In this document: in pieces, positions 9,696 to 20,100 of the stretch
Position numbering within the stretch: the stretch's first letter is position 1
Layout of the letters: every line of letters starts with the position of its first letter
DNA from: Alloacidobacterium sp963823845
GTDB taxonomy: Bacteria > Acidobacteriota > Terriglobia > Terriglobales > Acidobacteriaceae
DNA: 64,000 nucleotides
Assembly (NCBI GenBank): GCA_963823845.1
Contig: CAWGND010000043.1
Span: 53,232 to 117,231 of the forward strand
Direction of reading: 5' to 3'
Translations under genes and position numbers: made by a program
Notes under the pieces: model-generated
The model's input: only the letters and a program-made list of their open reading frames with translations
Databases searched by the model: none
What the model was told of the DNA's origin: nothing

Positions 9696-11384
9696 TTAGT
9701 GAATCACCGGCTTACCTTGCAGGACCACTAGAAACTGCTTAACTTCCTGCCGTTGACGCTCGACAGCAGCCGCCTGCACCTTTTCAATCTCGTCATGCAC
9801 CTGGAACTCCTGCTTCGCTTCCACCGGCTCCCCGGCCCGCTCGTAGGCCACTCCCAATCGGTAATGAGCTTCCCCGAGTTGTGGATTGACTTCGATAGCT
9901 TTCTTGTAAAAGCGAATGGCCTCGCCCGAATTGCGCTCGCCAGCATAGAGATTCCCAAGCTGCAGGTAAGCCTCGTCGTACTTGGGATCGGCGGCTACGG
10001 CTTTTGTCAGCAAACTCTCTATCTGTTGCATCTCCTGGGGATTCTCAGTCCCCTTCTGCCGCTTCCAGATCGCCATCGCAGAGTAATAGTTCGCGCGTGC
10101 ATCTCCTGGCTGCTCCTGCACAAACCGCATCAGCTTCGGCTCAACGCAAGCCAGCGGCGCTGGCGCTGCCATGTCAATCTTGCCCAGAAAGACATAAGGA
10201 CCGGGGTCTGCGGGATTCAAGTCGGAAGCTTCGCAGAGGCGAAGCGCAGCCTCGTCATAAAGCGCGCTGGCAAAAAGAGCCGCGCCCAATGCAGCCAGCA
10301 TTCTGGCCGATTTCGGATGCGCTTCAGTTCCTTTTCTGAAAACCTCAGCTGCGGGCCATACCGCGCGATGCAGCAGTAGCTCTGAACCCCACGCGAAGTA
10401 ATTCTGTTCGCTCGGATCCAGCCTCACAGCTTGCTCATACGCTCGAACCGCGGCCAGCGAGTCTCCCATCTCTTCATCAAGATCGCCTGATACGCGACGC
10501 AGATCAGCATTATCTTCATGCGCCAGCAGCTTCTCGATGTGCTGACGCGCCTGCGCAAAATTGCCAGCCTCCTTGTAAGCTAAGGCCAGATTGTATTCGT
10601 TGTCATGATTCGCGGGATCGATACGGTACGCAGTCTTAAGCAGCGGAACCGCCTCGCGATAGCTCCCTTTGCGGAAGCAGAATTCGCCAAGCTGATGATT
10701 CGCCTCGAAACTATTGGGAGCCTCAGCAAGAGCCGCACGCAATTTACCTTCTGATTCACTCCCGACTCCTGTGCTCGTAGAACCAGCCTCAGTGCCCACA
10801 GAACTCTTAGGCTTAAGCGTAGCGGTTTCACGGGCAAGGGCTTCGCTGGTTCGCAGGCTGGAATCCGATCCATGTCCGCCCACCGCCGTCCAATCGGTGA
10901 TGCCTGCCACGGTGAAATTCGGCTTATCGGCGAAGGCCATTCCTTCAGCGGAAGACGGCGACAGGGCACCAGAATTTGATGGAACATCCGAGGCTTCGAG
11001 AACCAGATCGATGTGCGACTCCTCTGTCTGGATCGACGCAGTGACAGCGGTCAAACGACTGCGCAGTTCGGATTTTTCCGCGCTGACAAGATAGTTTCCG
11101 GGTCGAAGTGCCTGAAACACGAAAACACCCTGTGGATCCGTCGCCGTCACGGAGTCTGGCCGACCCTCCTGTTCAAGCCGTACCAACACGTCGCCAACAG
11201 TTTTTCCGGCCCGGTCGAATACAGTACCGTGAATCGCAATCCCGTCAGGTTTTCGAGAAGTCTCTTGCGCGACCGCAGCGACGATTGACAAGCACAGGGC
11301 CATGACAATGAGCACAAAGCCACGGCAACCCCTCCTGCACGTCTCGATTTCAAAAAAAGAGCGCAATCTGTAAGACCCATCCAT
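9696..11384 (-). CDS. carboxypeptidase-regulatory-like domain + TPR secreted protein
   Basis: I chose the ATG giving MDGSYRLRSFFEIET, which sits just before a hydrophobic export segment (GFVLIVMALCLSIVAAVAQ). The frame stays open upstream to 11507, but that extension runs into a tRNA fragment. After the leader comes a CarboxypepD_reg beta-sandwich (IHGTVFDRAGKTVGDVLVRL ... GVFVFQALRPGNYLVSA), then a low-complexity linker, then TPR repeats from about residue 215 to the end (NHQLGEFCF, NEYNLALAY, AYLQLGNLYAG). It is probably periplasmic. No enzymatic motif is visible. The domain pair is common in acidobacteria next to CRTAC1 and TonB genes, consistent with envelope assembly. Confidence 0.85.
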   Translation of the reverse strand: MDGSYRLRSFFEIETCRRGCRGFVLIVMALCLSIVAAVAQETSRKPDGIAIHGTVFDRAGKTVGDVLVRLEQEGRPDSVTATDPQGVFVFQALRPGNYLVSAEKSELRSRLTAVTASIQTEESHIDLVLEASDVPSNSGALSPSSAEGMAFADKPNFTVAGITDWTAVGGHGSDSSLRTSEALARETATLKPKSSVGTEAGSTSTGVGSESEGKLRAALAEAPNSFEANHQLGEFCFRKGSYREAVPLLKTAYRIDPANHDNEYNLALAYKEAGNFAQARQHIEKLLAHEDNADLRRVSGDLDEEMGDSLAAVRAYEQAVRLDPSEQNYFAWGSELLLHRAVWPAAEVFRKGTEAHPKSARMLAALGAALFASALYDEAALRLCEASDLNPADPGPYVFLGKIDMAAPAPLACVEPKLMRFVQEQPGDARANYYSAMAIWKRQKGTENPQEMQQIESLLTKAVAADPKYDEAYLQLGNLYAGERNSGEAIRFYKKAIEVNPQLGEAHYRLGVAYERAGEPVEAKQEFQVHDEIEKVQAAAVERQRQEVKQFLVVLQGKPVIH

Positions 11385-11495
11385 GGCGGGATACAGCTTC
11401 ACTACTTCCGGCATTTTACTCGTTCGCGATCGCAGTAAGGATGCCATCTGTTGCAGCTGGCCAAATTGTCGCAGAATGTAGTTGATCGATCTGAT

Positions 11496-11545
11496 TGGTA
11501 GCGCCATCGGGGATCGAACCCGAACTCTCCGCCTTGAGAGGGCGA
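11496..11545 (-). tRNA. tRNA-Glu(CUC) 3' half only, probable attachment-site remnant
   Basis: Read on the minus strand, this segment has a 5-bp anticodon stem (TCGCC/GGCGG) around loop CTCTCAA (anticodon CUC, Glu), a perfect T-arm (TCGGG-TTCGATC-CCCGA), a 3' acceptor strand TGGCGCT and a CCA end. No matching 5' acceptor strand (AGCGCCA) or D-arm lies upstream, so only the 3' half is present. A tyrosine recombinase gene starts about 190 bp away. Integrative elements often use tRNA 3' halves as attachment sites, so this is probably an att half-site; the intact partner is not in the window. Confidence 0.7.
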
Positions 11546-11738
11546 TTTTGCAGCTTCTAGCGCCTGCGACTCACTGCGACCGACTGTACCCTAACATGCT
11601 TTTTTCTTGCATCTAGATGCAGTTTTTAGCTCGAGACCATCGCAGACAGTCGCATGGAATAACCTCTTGGTGTATCCCTTTTGTATCCCCCGACATGCTA
11701 TAAGGACAATGAGCAGCGGTTATTTCCCGGAGGTAAGA

Positions 11739-12400
11739 ATGCCACGCGCTCCCCGGCCCGTTTCCGGAGTCTATGAGAAGAATCCCGGAAGCGGGATTTG
11801 GTACATGCGTTATCGTATCAACGGCAAGCTTGTCCGGAAGAAAATCGGCACACGCCAACAGGCCATTGACCAACTGGATAAGGTCCGTTTTCTACGCGCG
11901 TCCGGAGAGGTGGTTTTCGCAATCTCAGCTAGGCAACATACCCGCACCAAACAGGAACTTGCGGAGCTTGGTGAAGGTGGTATCACGATTCAGCGATTGG
12001 GCGACGAATACTTGGCCTACATTCAGGATGAGCACAATCCGAACGGTCCAGCAGACCAGCAGAACCCACCCCAAAGGATCCATGCAATTCAAGCTGCTTT
12101 CGGTGATCAGCCGGCAGCATCGATCAAAGCCTACGAAATCAGTGATTGGTTAAGAAGCTTGAAACGGTCACCGGCAACCCTGAATCGATACCGGTCCACC
12201 TTTTCGGCAATGTACCGGTACGCCAAGGAACGGGACAAAGTGAAAGTGAATCCGGTTCGCGATTTTTCACAATTTGCGGTCACACTCCCTAAGCCGCGAT
12301 ACTTGACCTTGGACGAAGAACGTAAATTGAGAGCGGTCCTACAGAAATGGATCGATGGATGTCCGGACGATCATCGCCTGACCAAGCTTGTACTCCGAAT
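11739..12400 (+). pseudogene. tyrosine recombinase/integrase, N-terminal half only
   Basis: The start chosen is the ATG with GGAGGT four bases upstream; an earlier ATG at 11709 also has a weak site. The encoded protein looks like a phage-type integrase N-terminus: an arm-binding segment (GSGIWYMRYRINGKLVRKKIGTRQQA) and a core-binding domain (SPATLNRYRSTFSAMYRYAKER ... NPVRDF), ending as the catalytic domain should begin (LDEERKLRAVL). From about 12400 the sequence changes to antisense ligase DNA. The frame stays open to 12536, but the Arg, His-x-x-Arg and Tyr catalytic residues are all absent. It is therefore inactive. It probably once drove integration at the adjacent tRNA-Glu. Confidence 0.8.
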
Positions 12401-12401
12401 C

Positions 12402-12972
12402 GGGTTCATAGATGCCATCCTTCTGTTTCGCCATCACGCCATCGAACCCTGCGCCCTCAAAGCGGAGAAACCAATCCTTAGCTACCTCCAGATCATCCGT
12501 CGCAGGTGTGATGTGGAGTGGAGCAGTTGTCGATAATAGTGCAGCCTCCAACTCGCTGCGCCGTTCGCTAAAAGGCCTCTCTCTCTCAGGTCACGATCAC
12601 CCTCTGAGAGAAGATCGAAAAATACGATAGACGCAGGCGTTGTTTGACTGAGAAGCTTCACTCGGGATGCGGCTGGATGGATACGGAGTTGAAGTGCCTC
12701 GAAGTCGAGGGCGCCATTCCTCGCAATTACGATTTCACCATCTAGGACACACTGTGGCGGCAGCTGCGCCTTTAAGGGTGCAAGCAGCTCCGGGAAATAG
12801 CGTTCAATGGCTTTTCATCACGGCTCTGGATCAGGATCTCGTCACCATCTCGAAAAATCAGCGTGCGGAATCCATCCCACTTAGGCTCATAAATCCATTC
12901 ATTCCCCGTAGGAAGCGTGGAAACTCGCTTAGAGAGCATGGGCAAAACGGGCGGATTAACAAGAAGATTCAT
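12402..12972 (-). pseudogene. ATP-dependent DNA ligase (LigD-type ligase domain), N-terminal part, frameshifted
   Basis: The start reads MNLLVNPPVLPMLSKRV, followed by the adenylation motif I EPKWDGFR with the nucleotide-accepting Lys, then RDEKPLN. A frameshift near 12800 moves the homology to another frame (RYFPELLAPL ... VLDGEIVI ... FEALQLRIHP). A second shift near 12570 leads to RRSELEAALLS ... FEGAGFDGVMAK ... DGIYEP, where ligase homology stops at the junction with the integrase scrap. At least two frameshifts and the loss of the C-terminal half make it dead. Two C-terminal LigD scraps occur at 44.1 and 58.3 kb; whether they come from the same ancestral gene cannot be told here. Confidence 0.8.
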
Positions 12973-13157
12973 ATTAGGTGGCTAGGTCTAAACCTTCCGC
13001 TGAGTTCCATCTTATTACTTGCCCTTCGTCTTAGTACTCGCTTATTCGTATGACAAACGACAGATCGTGCTGGCGTTCATTGTGCAATATTAAGCGGACC
13101 TAACGAGTACGGAAACCACACAGGCCATCGGAGATCAATATCGGTGAAGGCCATGCG

Positions 13158-13358
13158 GTGATCCACCGCGACAGGATAGATGGATTCGCGATAGAAGCTG
13201 AGAGATTGCTGGGTGAAGTGACCTAAGCGGTGGAGTGTGATCTCCGCCATCGCAGCATATCCTGGCTCGGTGTTGCCCAGTCGTAAAGATCTCCCCAACG
13301 GACTCATCAGGTTGGTGACCGCTTGGAGCGGGCTGTTGATTTCATGTGCCAGCGTACT
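13158..13358 (-). pseudogene. histidine kinase HisKA-domain fragment
   Basis: Minus-strand reading gives STLAHEINSPLQAVTNLM, the H-box of a sensor histidine kinase, with the phospho-accepting His at about 13344-13346. It continues into the second HisKA helix (AEITLHRLGHFTQQSLSFYRES) and stops resembling a kinase near 13158. No ATPase domain follows and no sensor domain precedes it. It is a remnant of a longer kinase gene, lying in a run of other gene scraps. Confidence 0.7.
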
Positions 13359-13415
13359 GCCTGGCGCGTCGGGGAACAGACGATGATGACGGACTAATTG
13401 AATTAGCGGACAAAA

Positions 13416-13445
13416 TGGAAAGACCCGCGTCCGCGGGTCTTTCCA
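13416..13445 (-). terminator. intrinsic terminator after the manganese catalase fragment
   Basis: A perfect 14-bp inverted repeat (TGGAAAGACCCGCG and its complement separated by TC) lies 20 bp after the catalase stop codon. On the minus strand it is followed by TTTTG, giving a normal stem plus short U-tract. The plus strand lacks a comparable T-run, so it acts mainly for minus-strand transcripts. Confidence 0.75.
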
Positions 13446-13465
13446 TCAAGCGACCACTTTGCGAA

Positions 13466-14017
13466 TCACACTTCAACGGTTGCATGTTTTGCTGCGTCTT
13501 TCTCCTTCGCTTCATGGAGTGCCTTCTGCTTTTTGCCAACTCCATTCGTCCACTCGCCGACTGGAGTCGAATCAACAGGAGAGGTCGTTTGGGTTCCGGG
13601 CTTCGGATCGTGGGGTGTGACGTCCAGAACTTCGCCCCCTTTGATCTCGGATTGCACGGTGTAGAGGCCATGGCCGCTATTCCAGGGTCCTTTGAAGTCA
13701 GTCTCTCCATATTGACTCTCCCCAGTCGAGCCATTAAAGAACTGATCCACCAAACCGGGAGTGGGTTGAATAATACCCACCGCGAACTGTGGCTTTTCCA
13801 TGCTTTCCAAGGCTGCAGTGAGGGCCCTCATGTGGGTAATTTCACGCGTCATCAGGAACTGCAGGGCTTGCTTCGAACCCTGATCCTGCGTGAAGCTGAT
13901 GAGCCGTTCGTATACGATTTTTGCACGCGCTTCAGCAGCAATGTTGCTGCGCAGATCTACAGCGAGGTCACCGGTGACCTTCAAATAATCAGCAGTCCAT
14001 GCATTTCCCATAGAATC
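13466..14017 (-). pseudogene. manganese catalase, C-terminal half
   Basis: From about residue 31 of the open frame (DSMGNAWTADYLKVTGD) the protein matches the C-terminal half of non-haem manganese catalases: VDLRSNIAAEARAKIVYERL, MTREITHMRALTAALESM, PTPGLVDQFFNGSTG. These carry the conserved Glu and His ligand helices of the ferritin-like second half. The N-terminal half, with the remaining manganese ligands, is missing; unrelated sequence (to 14107) precedes it and overlaps the cupin fragment on the other strand. The 3' end is intact, with a stop followed by a strong terminator. It would not be an active catalase. Confidence 0.75.
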
Positions 14018-14037
14018 GAAAAGCGCGCAAGCGTCAT

Positions 14038-14379
14038 GTGGTGGCTGTTTCGCGTAAGAAGGAGCGGTTGCGATTTCCAGACAATCCACTGGGAGGAAGC
14101 ATCGCATACCACTTCGAAAGCCTGAACTTCAATACAACCGAGCGCAAACTGAACGCCTTCTATGCGGAATTCGAACCGTCTTTGATGGAGAAGGCGTGGC
14201 CTCATCAGCATGCGGGGGTGGAGCTGCTGTATCTGGTTTCGGGACACCTGGATATAACGATCGGTTCCGAAGTGTTTTCTCTCCATGCAGGCGATTCCAT
14301 CTACTTTGATTCGGGTGTTCGTCACAGTTACCAGCGGGCTACCAAAAGTCGATGCGCCGCCGTGGTGGTTACGGTATGA
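14038..14379 (+). pseudogene. cupin sensor domain, probably the C-terminal half of an XRE-cupin regulator
   Basis: 112 aa from a GTG. It reads PHQHAGVELLYLVSGHLDITIGSEVFSLHAGDSIYFDSGVRHSYQR, a complete cupin_2 barrel with HxH and H metal-site positions. Cupins of this type usually follow a helix-turn-helix domain in XRE-family regulators, and the segment before the cupin (RLRFPDNPLGGSIAYHFESLN) looks like the linker of such proteins. No HTH is present upstream; the sequence passes straight into the antisense catalase fragment near 14020-14040. I infer a 5'-truncated regulator. A free-standing small cupin protein is less likely. Confidence 0.6.
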
Positions 14380-14726
14380 CAGTTGCGTACAAGCGTCTCT
14401 TGGAAGGCTGAGCTTCTCGTGCAAAGAATTGCCACATTGTGAGGATATTGGCGGACTGAAACTCATCCTCAGTTGACGCGTACAGGCCGATGCGCTCATC
14501 GAACTCAGATGTCTCATTCTACCGTGCCGCGACAGGCATTTTGAGCGGGCATACGAGGCCGGATGGAAACAATCTTTCCACACACAGCTGTGGCTCGATC
14601 TTATGTAGTCGGTCTCGCGTAAAATAGCGGTCACGTCCGGCATGGGCGTTTTTCAGGACCAATCCGACTCCAGCCTGTTGTCAGTAAATGACCAATCGCC
14701 CATGGCAGACTGGTGGGAATCCACCC
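14380..14726. other. intergenic stretch, nothing recognised
   Basis: About 350 bp between the cupin scrap and the stop of the glycosidase-like gene. I see no convincing coding frame, RNA fold or repeat; the open frames here lack protein-like composition. Confidence 0.4.
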
Positions 14727-16727
14727 TCAGTCACTGCTCCCTTGTCGTACCGGAGTCCATCGCGCCTCTTCCTGCGCAGACAATGTCAGCGTAAAACGCG
14801 CACCCACGACTGCGCTCAGAGATTTACTGCTCAGTTGATAATGCGTGGCGGCAAAGCCAAGCGCCGACAAATCCACCTTGTATCGCCGTGGCCTGTCAGA
14901 CAGATTCTTCAATACAAATCCGTCCTGGCTATAGCTGTAACGCAACGCATACTCGGGAATTCCAAACTCCACGCTGCCGTAGCTTGTCAGATGCGGCGCG
15001 ACGGATACATCCGCGTCTGCGGGAACAGTCAAACCCAGCAGCTTCTCAATCAGCACAGCCGCGAAGACATTGGGATATTCGTAGTACTTCTCGGCCCCAT
15101 GCGCATCCTTGCCATCGATGTAATACACATGGTCCATGTCGTAGCGTTCGCTCAGAAAGTAGCTATTTTTTGCACCCACTGCGGCCACCTTCTTCAACTG
15201 ATCCAGGAGCATTCCGCTCTGCCCCTGCGACTCGCGAAACGCTGCATCCCAATACCAGTACCTGCCTGCCGCGCAAAGATCATATGGGCCGCCTGAGCCA
15301 ATCTCGGCCTTATCGTAGTCGGCAATGTTCGCTGCTACAAAGCTGGGGAATCGCTCGAACTCTTCAGCATGCATGTCGATCAAGTGGCGCACCTGGGCAG
15401 CTTGATCCGTGGTTGTATATCCGAAGGTCACCGGCAGCTCATTGGCAAGAAGATGAATGTGATCATGTGCCTTTCCGTCACGGTCCACCCAATCGATGAA
15501 TCTCCCGTTCTTCGCATCCCAGTACCCCATCGGTAGAGGCGTAATCAGCACATCGGCCATTTTCTTGGCAGCTTCGTCAAACCGTGCGGCCTCATCATGC
15601 CGTTCCAGCAAGTTCTCCATACCTGCCAGCAATACAAACGCGCGTGCGGCAAATGCCTGGGCCTGCGTCACGCGACCGTCCTTGATCACCTGGTCTTCGT
15701 AATAAACATCCGACCACACGCGTCCATACTGATCAGTGTTCGATAGAATCCAGCCGGCCGCATGTTCCAAGTTCCCGATGTTCGACCGCAGCCACGCTGT
15801 ATCTTTTCTGGCTTCGTAGTAGCGCCAGGCCTCTTCCATCACTTCAATGTCCCCGGTCAGCGGAAACATGGCCGCGTTCTGCCGGTTATCCAGGCTGTTT
15901 CTGCGTATGTGGTATTCGCGCCTTCCATCGGGCTGCACTGAAGTGGGCATGCGGTAAAGGGCTTCCGGATCATCATTTATCAGCTTGAACTGGAGCTCGA
16001 TCATTCGCCTCACAACATCCAGATCGGCCTCTGAGCCCATCGCCAGCCGTCCTTTGATTTGAAATTCATGATCGACAGCCGGATAGGAGCCCGCATACGA
16101 GCTCACATTCAGCGTGCTCAGAACATATCCGCTGTGGTATGGGAAATTAGCCACCATGGTCTTCTCCACAACCGATGGAAGAATGGTGCCCCAGTAGAAC
16201 GCAGCCAGAGCTTCTTGCAACTCTGCACCACCGGCCATTTCAAGAGAGAATCGATGACCGAAGGGATCACAGTTCGGACGAGCCTCCGCCTTGGAGAGAG
16301 TCACATTCTTCGCGTGCAAAGTAACCGTCAATCCTGTTTCGGTCTTCTTCGCACTTAGATCACCGTCTTTCAGCTTGATATGCCATGAGTGATCCTTCGA
16401 CATCGCATCGAGCGGCAGAATCCACAGGGCTCGGTTCACATCGATCTGCGCGTCCATTGTGCTTACAGGAAGAACCCACCACTGGTTCTCTTCGTACTGA
16501 ACCCCCATCCCCTGGCAACGCGTAAATACCATCTCAACCGGAGTGCGAGCGTCCTTTTGCGTAACCAGAAGATCTTCTCCGACATGAGTCACGTTGGCGT
16601 TTTCGATTGATTGCAGAATCCCATCGGGACTACCCGGCTGGGCTCCATCGATGCCTACTCTGCCTCCGAGTGCAGATACGTGCGTTGACACTCCGAGGAA
16701 CAGCCAGATCGCGATCAGTATTTTCAT
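14727..16727 (-). CDS. secreted six-hairpin glycosidase-like protein
   Basis: 666 aa with a clear signal peptide (ILIAIWLFLGVSTHVSA). The middle and C-terminal parts have the alternating helical character and aromatic/acidic motifs of (alpha/alpha)6-barrel glycosidases: NAAMFPLTGDIEVMEEAWRY, AAGWILSNTDQYGRVW, GPYDLCAAGRYWYWDAAFRES, then a C-terminal beta-sandwich with YALRYSYSQDGFVLKNLSDR. Candidate catalytic acids are the Asp/Glu residues near SDVYYEDQ and YWDAAFRE, but I cannot assign a GH family. It is divergent from the Oar-like receptor gene 375 bp away, which suggests secreted glycan breakdown and uptake. Substrate unknown. Confidence 0.75.
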   Translation of the reverse strand: MKILIAIWLFLGVSTHVSALGGRVGIDGAQPGSPDGILQSIENANVTHVGEDLLVTQKDARTPVEMVFTRCQGMGVQYEENQWWVLPVSTMDAQIDVNRALWILPLDAMSKDHSWHIKLKDGDLSAKKTETGLTVTLHAKNVTLSKAEARPNCDPFGHRFSLEMAGGAELQEALAAFYWGTILPSVVEKTMVANFPYHSGYVLSTLNVSSYAGSYPAVDHEFQIKGRLAMGSEADLDVVRRMIELQFKLINDDPEALYRMPTSVQPDGRREYHIRRNSLDNRQNAAMFPLTGDIEVMEEAWRYYEARKDTAWLRSNIGNLEHAAGWILSNTDQYGRVWSDVYYEDQVIKDGRVTQAQAFAARAFVLLAGMENLLERHDEAARFDEAAKKMADVLITPLPMGYWDAKNGRFIDWVDRDGKAHDHIHLLANELPVTFGYTTTDQAAQVRHLIDMHAEEFERFPSFVAANIADYDKAEIGSGGPYDLCAAGRYWYWDAAFRESQGQSGMLLDQLKKVAAVGAKNSYFLSERYDMDHVYYIDGKDAHGAEKYYEYPNVFAAVLIEKLLGLTVPADADVSVAPHLTSYGSVEFGIPEYALRYSYSQDGFVLKNLSDRPRRYKVDLSALGFAATHYQLSSKSLSAVVGARFTLTLSAQEEARWTPVRQGSSD

Positions 16728-17102
16728 ATCGTGTTTTGAATCAGGTTCTGGGATCAGTGTAAGTCACACAATAATGACTCGATCGCCCGGCAGAATATCG
16801 GCCGATTAGGGGAAACTCCACCGATGGATTGAGTAAGCTATCCATCGACCGGTTCAAGACAGTGCAATGACTTAGCTAGTAACGTTCATCCGTGCAGTCC
16901 GCCAAGCGATTTCTTCCCCTGAACGTAGGTGACCCCTGCTTCTGGTGTGTCCCACCAGGTTCTCTAATTTATGGAGCTTTTGACGATGCGGTACGTTCTT
17001 TTGAGCACACGTTACGACGATCCATATCAACAGGATGTCACTCGAACCACCGGTGTCACTCTGTTTGTAGTTCCAAGTCTTCTGGGAGACTCGAAAAACA
17101 AC
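16728..17102. other. divergent intergenic region between glycosidase-like gene and TonB receptor
   Basis: 375 bp holding the divergent promoters of the two flanking genes by position. I could not identify a convincing -35/-10 pair or a palindromic operator. An in-frame extension of the receptor back to 16971 lacks a signal peptide at its start and is not chosen. Confidence 0.4.
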
Positions 17103-20100
17103 ATGAAAATCGTTTGTAATGTGCTGGCATTTGTATTGGTTGCTTGCCTCAGTTTGTCTGCTCAGCAGATTACGGGAAACATTCGCGGAACAGTTACAGA
17201 CCCAAGCGGCGCTGTCATTCAAGGTGCCGCGGTTACTGCACGGCAGGCGGAAACGGCCCTGTCGCGCACGACGACCACCGATCGCAATGGTAATTACGTC
17301 CTTCTGGAACTCCCGGTCGGACACTACCGCCTGCAGGTCGCAGCGAAAGGTTTCGAGGAATACGTGCAGGATGGCATCACGCTCAACGTGAACGAGACGG
17401 CTTCAATCTTGCCACATCTCGCGATCGGATCGGAAAAGGAACAGGTGCTGGTGAGCGCCGATGCCGGGCTGATTGAGCCAACCGTCACCAGCATGGGCGA
17501 GGTAGTCCAACAGCGCGAGTTGGAGGATCTACCGCTGAACGGGCGCAACTTTTCGCAACTTGGCCTATTGCAGCCTGGAGTCGTTCCCTTGACGCCCGGG
17601 ATAGCCGAAGCTGGCGGATCGCTGCGCGCCGGACAGGCATATGCGGTCAATGGCCAGCGACCTGAATCGAACAACTTTCTCATCGACGGCGCGAACAACT
17701 TCAACGGGGTCGACGGCGGATTCGTCCTCAAGCCGCCGGTGGACGCGATCAGCGAGTTCCGCATCATCACGCTTAACGCGAATGCTGAGTTCGGAAACGC
17801 GCTGGGATCGACGACGAACATCATCACGCGGTCGGGCACGAACCAAGTCCACGGGACGTTGTGGGAGTTCCTGCGCAACGACGTAGTCGATGCCAACAAT
17901 TACTTCTACTCCGGGCCGAACAAGGAGCCGCTGAAGCAAAACCAGTTTGGCGCCACGATCGGCGGACCGATCAAAAAGGATAAAACCTTCATTTTCGGCT
18001 TCTATGAAGGCTTCCGCAATCGCCAGGGCGAGACAGGGCAGACTACAGTGCCATCGGTAGCGCAGCGTAGCGGCGACTTCTCCGCACTCTGCCCGGAGGG
18101 CTTCACGGACGGCTTCTGCAACAACCCTGAGAACCAGCTTTTTAACGTCCTCGCCAATGCACCGTACCCGAATAACCAGGTGCCGCAGGACCAGATCAAC
18201 TCGGTTTCACAAAACCTGTTGAGCTTCTTCCCACTTCCAAACGCCGGCACCAACCTGTTCTCCACGACCCAGATTTTAAGCAATAATACCGATCAGTTCG
18301 GCATCAAAGTTGATCACTACCTCACTCCCAGTGACATGCTGAACTTCAATTACATGTTCAACCAGCTCTCCCAGGTCGATCCGCTATCGCCGGGCGGCGC
18401 CAGCGTGCCGGGCTTTCCGGTAGGCGAAGATCAGCGCGCGCAGATCTTTGTCGCGCAAGAGACGCACACCTTTTCGCCGACCCTCATCGCGGTGGCACGA
18501 TTCTCTTTCTTGCGCAACAAGTTCCTCTTCGGCGAGAGCGAGAACCATCAGCCGCCCTCAAGCCTTGGATTCCGATACGAGCCGAGTCTCGATATCGCTG
18601 CCGGACCACCGTTCATCCAAGTGAATGGCTATTCCAATGTTGGTGATCCGATCACGGGACCACGCAACACCTACGAAGACGTCTTTGATTACTCCGGATC
18701 GGTGAGCTGGGTGCGCGGCCAGCACACGCTGAAATTCGGCGGCGGATATCAGCATCAGCAGATCAACGTGCTGCAAGGGATTGCGACCAACGGCTTCTTT
18801 GTATTCGCGCCATTCCCGGTAACGGACGCGTTCGCCAGCTTCCTCACCGGGCAGGCGGTCGTCTTCCTGCAAGGCATCGGCGATTTCTCGCGCGGTATTC
18901 GCGGCAACAATGCGAACTTGTACGTGCAGGACACGTATAAGGTCTCGCCGCGATTCACGATCAATGCCGGACTGCGTTACGAGTTGCCCGTCCCGTATAC
19001 CGAAATCCATAACCGTGTATCGTTGTTTGAGCCGGGGAAGAAGTCCCAGGTCATGCCGAATGCGCCGGTGGGACTGTTATATCCGGGCGATCCCGGTGTG
19101 CCCTCAGGCCTGATCCCCACCGACATGAAGGCATTTGCGCCGCGCTTTGGCATTGCGTGGGACCCGAACGGCAATGGCAAAACGCTGATAACTTCGGCGT
19201 ACGGTATCTTCTATGAGCCTTATTACACCGGACAGGGCGGTCCTTTGCAGGCGCCGATCAGTGCGCCTCCGTTCCTCGGAACGCCACAGGTGAGCCTGCC
19301 GGACTTCGCGGATCCGTTCAACGGCAATCCTCCCGTCGTAGGAACGTTTTCCCCGTCACTCACGAACCTGACTCTGTCGCCGACCTTGACACTCCCTTAT
19401 ACGCAGGATTGGGATTTAAACCTGCAGCAGTCGTTCGGGTCCGATTGGCTGTTCGAGATCGGGTACGTCGGCACCAAGGGCACGCGCCTGCCGCGCTTTA
19501 TCGAAGCGAACCCAGCGGTATTTGTTCCCGGATACGTGGACGGCCAGCCGATTTCGAACTCCAGCAATGCCGATCAACGGCGGCTCTATTCGGGATGCAC
19601 GCTGGCCGATCCGCCGAGCAGTTGCGTGTTTTCATCAACCGGCGAGATTGCGGGGATTGCCAACTCAGCGTATAACGCGTTGGAAGCGTCGATGCGCAAG
19701 CAATTCAGCCATGGGCTGTCATTCCTCCTGTCGTATACGTGGTCGAAGGTGATCGACGATGTTTCGTCATTCAACATAACCGGATCGGAGGCGAAGCCAG
19801 TCGCAGGCGAAAATGATCTCGCCCAGGATCCGTTCAATCTCGCAGCAGAGCGTGGGCCGTCGCTGTTCGACGCGCGCAACCGATTCGTTGCGAGCTATGT
19901 ATGGGATCTTCCGTTCTGGAACCATCCGCAGAACTGGTACCAGCGGGGATTAGGCGGGTGGCAGTTGGATGGCATAGCAACATTGATGAGCGGCACGCCG
20001 TTCACCGTGTTCGACTCGAACGACGTCGCGGCGCAAGGCAGCGCGCCGGAGATCACCGGATTCTCCGCGCAGCGACCCAATCTCGTCGGCAACCCCAACA

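Noticed and set aside
11496..11590. Complete tRNA gene
   Set aside because: Only the anticodon arm, T-arm and 3' acceptor strand are present; no 5' acceptor or D-arm could be found.
13981..14643. 220-codon minus-strand frame
   Set aside because: It is antisense to the cupin domain and lacks protein-like motifs.
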